Positions 62,923-64,000 of a DNA stretch of 64,000 bases are shown piece by piece. Numbering within the stretch: position 1 is the first letter of the stretch; each line of letters begins with the position of its first letter. The DNA comes from DATARH01 sp036008175. Lineage in GTDB: Bacteria > Pseudomonadota > Alphaproteobacteria > ATCC43930 > CGMCC-115725. The translations under genes were made by a program, and so were the position numbers. The stretch lies in NCBI GenBank assembly GCA_036008175.1, contig DASYOB010000139.1, positions 23,877 to 87,876 on the forward strand, in the 5' to 3' direction. Under the pieces are notes generated by a model, which was given only the letters and a program-made list of their open reading frames with translations, made no database searches and was not told the origin of the DNA.

Positions 62923-63035
62923 CGATGCGCGCCCAGGCTGCCGGGTGATCGGGATCGAGCCTAGGCGCGTCCTTCTCGCCGAATCAAGCCAGGGATTTGA
63001 AAGAGCCCGTTCTCTCGTCGCGGGCACCCCCCAAT

Positions 63036-63110
63036 ATGAAGACGGTGAAAGCCATCGGCCTTGCTGTTCCGCAATCCCTCCTCGCCCGCGCCGACGAGGT
63101 CATCGAGTGA
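63036..63110 (+). pseudogene. Relic: C-terminal end of a COG2984-type solute-binding protein
   Basis: A 24-codon frame reads KTVKAIGLAVPQSLLARADE followed by VIE and stop. This is the characteristic C-terminal tail of the large family of ABC substrate-binding proteins (COG2984 type), in which the chain ends TVPPSLLARADEVIE. Nothing recognisable as the rest of the protein is found upstream. It is most simply a decayed fragment lying in the 242-bp gap between divergent genes. Confidence 0.6.
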
Positions 63111-63164
63111 CGCGGTCCAGCCATTGCATGGCATTGACGAGATAGGAGAACGACGGCGACCGGC

Positions 63165-64000
63165 ATGGCTTACGCAGCGGCAGAAATATCGGAAATCCTC
63201 GGAATGGAAGAGGCAGTTCCCGCCGCCCGCAACCTTGTCGCCCCTTCCGTTCTCGGCGCTCTGAGCCGGCGATCCGATCTCCGCGGCACCTTGCAATTCG
63301 CGGCGCACGGTGCGTGCATGTGCGCGACCGGATTGCTGGTCTGGCTGGCCGAGCCGTTCTGGTACCTGCTCGTTCCGGCGATGGCGCTGCACGGCGTGAC
63401 GATCGTCACGATGTTCGCTCCGATGCATGAGTGCGTGCATCGCACTGCCTTTGCCTCGCGCCGCACGAACGAGATCGTCGGCTGGATCGCCGGGGTGCTG
63501 AGCTTCTACAACTCGACCTATTATTGGTATTTCCACTCCTGGCATCACCGCTACACGCAAGACCCCGATCGCGACCCCGAGCTGATGTTTCCGAAGGCGG
63601 CCAGCCGCCTCGCCTATCTGTTGGAAATCAGCGGCTTTATGTTCTGGTTTCGCCGGGCGATCGATTATCCGCGGCTTGCCCTCGGCCAAGCTCGGAACCT
63701 GCCGTTCGTGCCCGAGGGCACGCGGCGCGGCATCGCGCTGTCGATGTCGGCGCAGTTGCTGATCTATCTGGCCGGCGCTGTCTCCATCGCGCTCGGCTTT
63801 CGTGCGGTCCTGTATTTCTGGTTTCTGCCGGTGCTGCTGGCGCAACCGCTGTTACGGGCCCTGCTGATCGCCGAGCACACCGGATGCAGCCAGGACCGGA
63901 ACGGCCTGACCAACACTCGCACGACGCTTACCCGGTTCCCGATCCGGCTGTTGATGTGGAACATGCCGTATCACGCCGAGCATCATCTGTACCCGTCGAT
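63165..64000 (+). CDS. Fatty acid desaturase, 3' end outside window
   Basis: The visible 278 codons show a membrane-bound di-iron desaturase: His boxes MHECVHR (88-93), FHSWHHRYTQD (123-133) and HAEHH near the window end. Hydrophobic segments precede and follow the boxes. The substrate (acyl lipid or acyl-CoA, or a hydroxylation variant) cannot be set. No strong ribosome site is near the ATG at 63165, so the start may instead be the ATG at 63204. The gene continues past the window. Confidence 0.85.
   Translation, partial: MAYAAAEISEILGMEEAVPAARNLVAPSVLGALSRRSDLRGTLQFAAHGACMCATGLLVWLAEPFWYLLVPAMALHGVTIVTMFAPMHECVHRTAFASRRTNEIVGWIAGVLSFYNSTYYWYFHSWHHRYTQDPDRDPELMFPKAASRLAYLLEISGFMFWFRRAIDYPRLALGQARNLPFVPEGTRRGIALSMSAQLLIYLAGAVSIALGFRAVLYFWFLPVLLAQPLLRALLIAEHTGCSQDRNGLTNTRTTLTRFPIRLLMWNMPYHAEHHLYPS

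Overview
The window is high-GC, densely coded bacterial DNA with no phage, insertion sequence or CRISPR array. The organism is most likely an alphaproteobacterium, perhaps Rhodospirillales-like. The evidence is the DUF1013/TrcR cell-cycle regulator, a DUF1192 protein, the aerobic cobaltochelatase pair cobS-cobT behind a J-domain gene, a short 4.5S RNA just upstream of dnaX-ybaB-recR, and REP and palindromic repeats typical of the class. It also decodes UGA as selenocysteine, because both a tRNA-Sec gene and a selenoprotein gene lie in this window.

Layout. 1-4.6 kb (mostly minus strand): small hypothetical proteins, a fatty-acid hydroxylase/desaturase, a disulfide flavoprotein and NudC. 4.7-6.1 kb: rfbC-rfbD (dTDP-rhamnose). 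6.1-12.1 kb: acyl-CoA synthetase, a GFA-type zinc protein, a class III cyclase/TPR protein and PrpE. 12.1-13.6 kb: gmhA-like isomerase coupled to trcR, then DUF1192. 13.6-17.8 kb: SDR, VOC, two tandem TauD/TfdA dioxygenases and an FAH-family protein. 18.4-21.1 kb: mutS. 21.1-30.4 kb: acyl-CoA catabolism genes (CaiB transferase, CitE-like lyase, carboxyltransferase, MaoC) with a GST, a solute-binding protein, a cupin, a quinone reductase and a GNAT enzyme. 30.5-34.8 kb: hypothetical, J-domain, cobS, cobT. 35.2-38.2 kb: recR, ybaB, dnaX, SRP RNA.

38.26-40.21 kb holds the most notable locus. A 479-residue protein with a thioredoxin-like CPTC head overlaps by 4 nt a UGSC-family selenoprotein gene. 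That gene reads through an in-frame TGA at 39969-39971, which is followed by G-S-C codons and a SECIS-like hairpin with its loop 18 nt after the UGA. A strong inverted repeat closes the unit. At 53156 lies selC, with anticodon TCA, a 6-bp D stem and a long variable arm. Its acceptor-plus-T branch counts only 12 bp instead of the usual bacterial 13.

40.3-64 kb: family 25 glycosyltransferase, orphan solute-binding protein, BI-1 membrane protein, the ybbP-ybbA exporter divergent from tesA, FIST, ThpR, EVE, a Tat-exported epimerase, acs, selC, a complete branched-chain-type ABC importer, a DHA2 efflux protein, cysK, two flavin monooxygenases, a short pseudogene relic and a truncated fatty acid desaturase. 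Other points worth attention are palindromic repeats carried in frame inside the cyclase gene and inside dnaX, a probable ATT start codon on the CitE-like gene, and several stop/start overlaps suggesting translational coupling.
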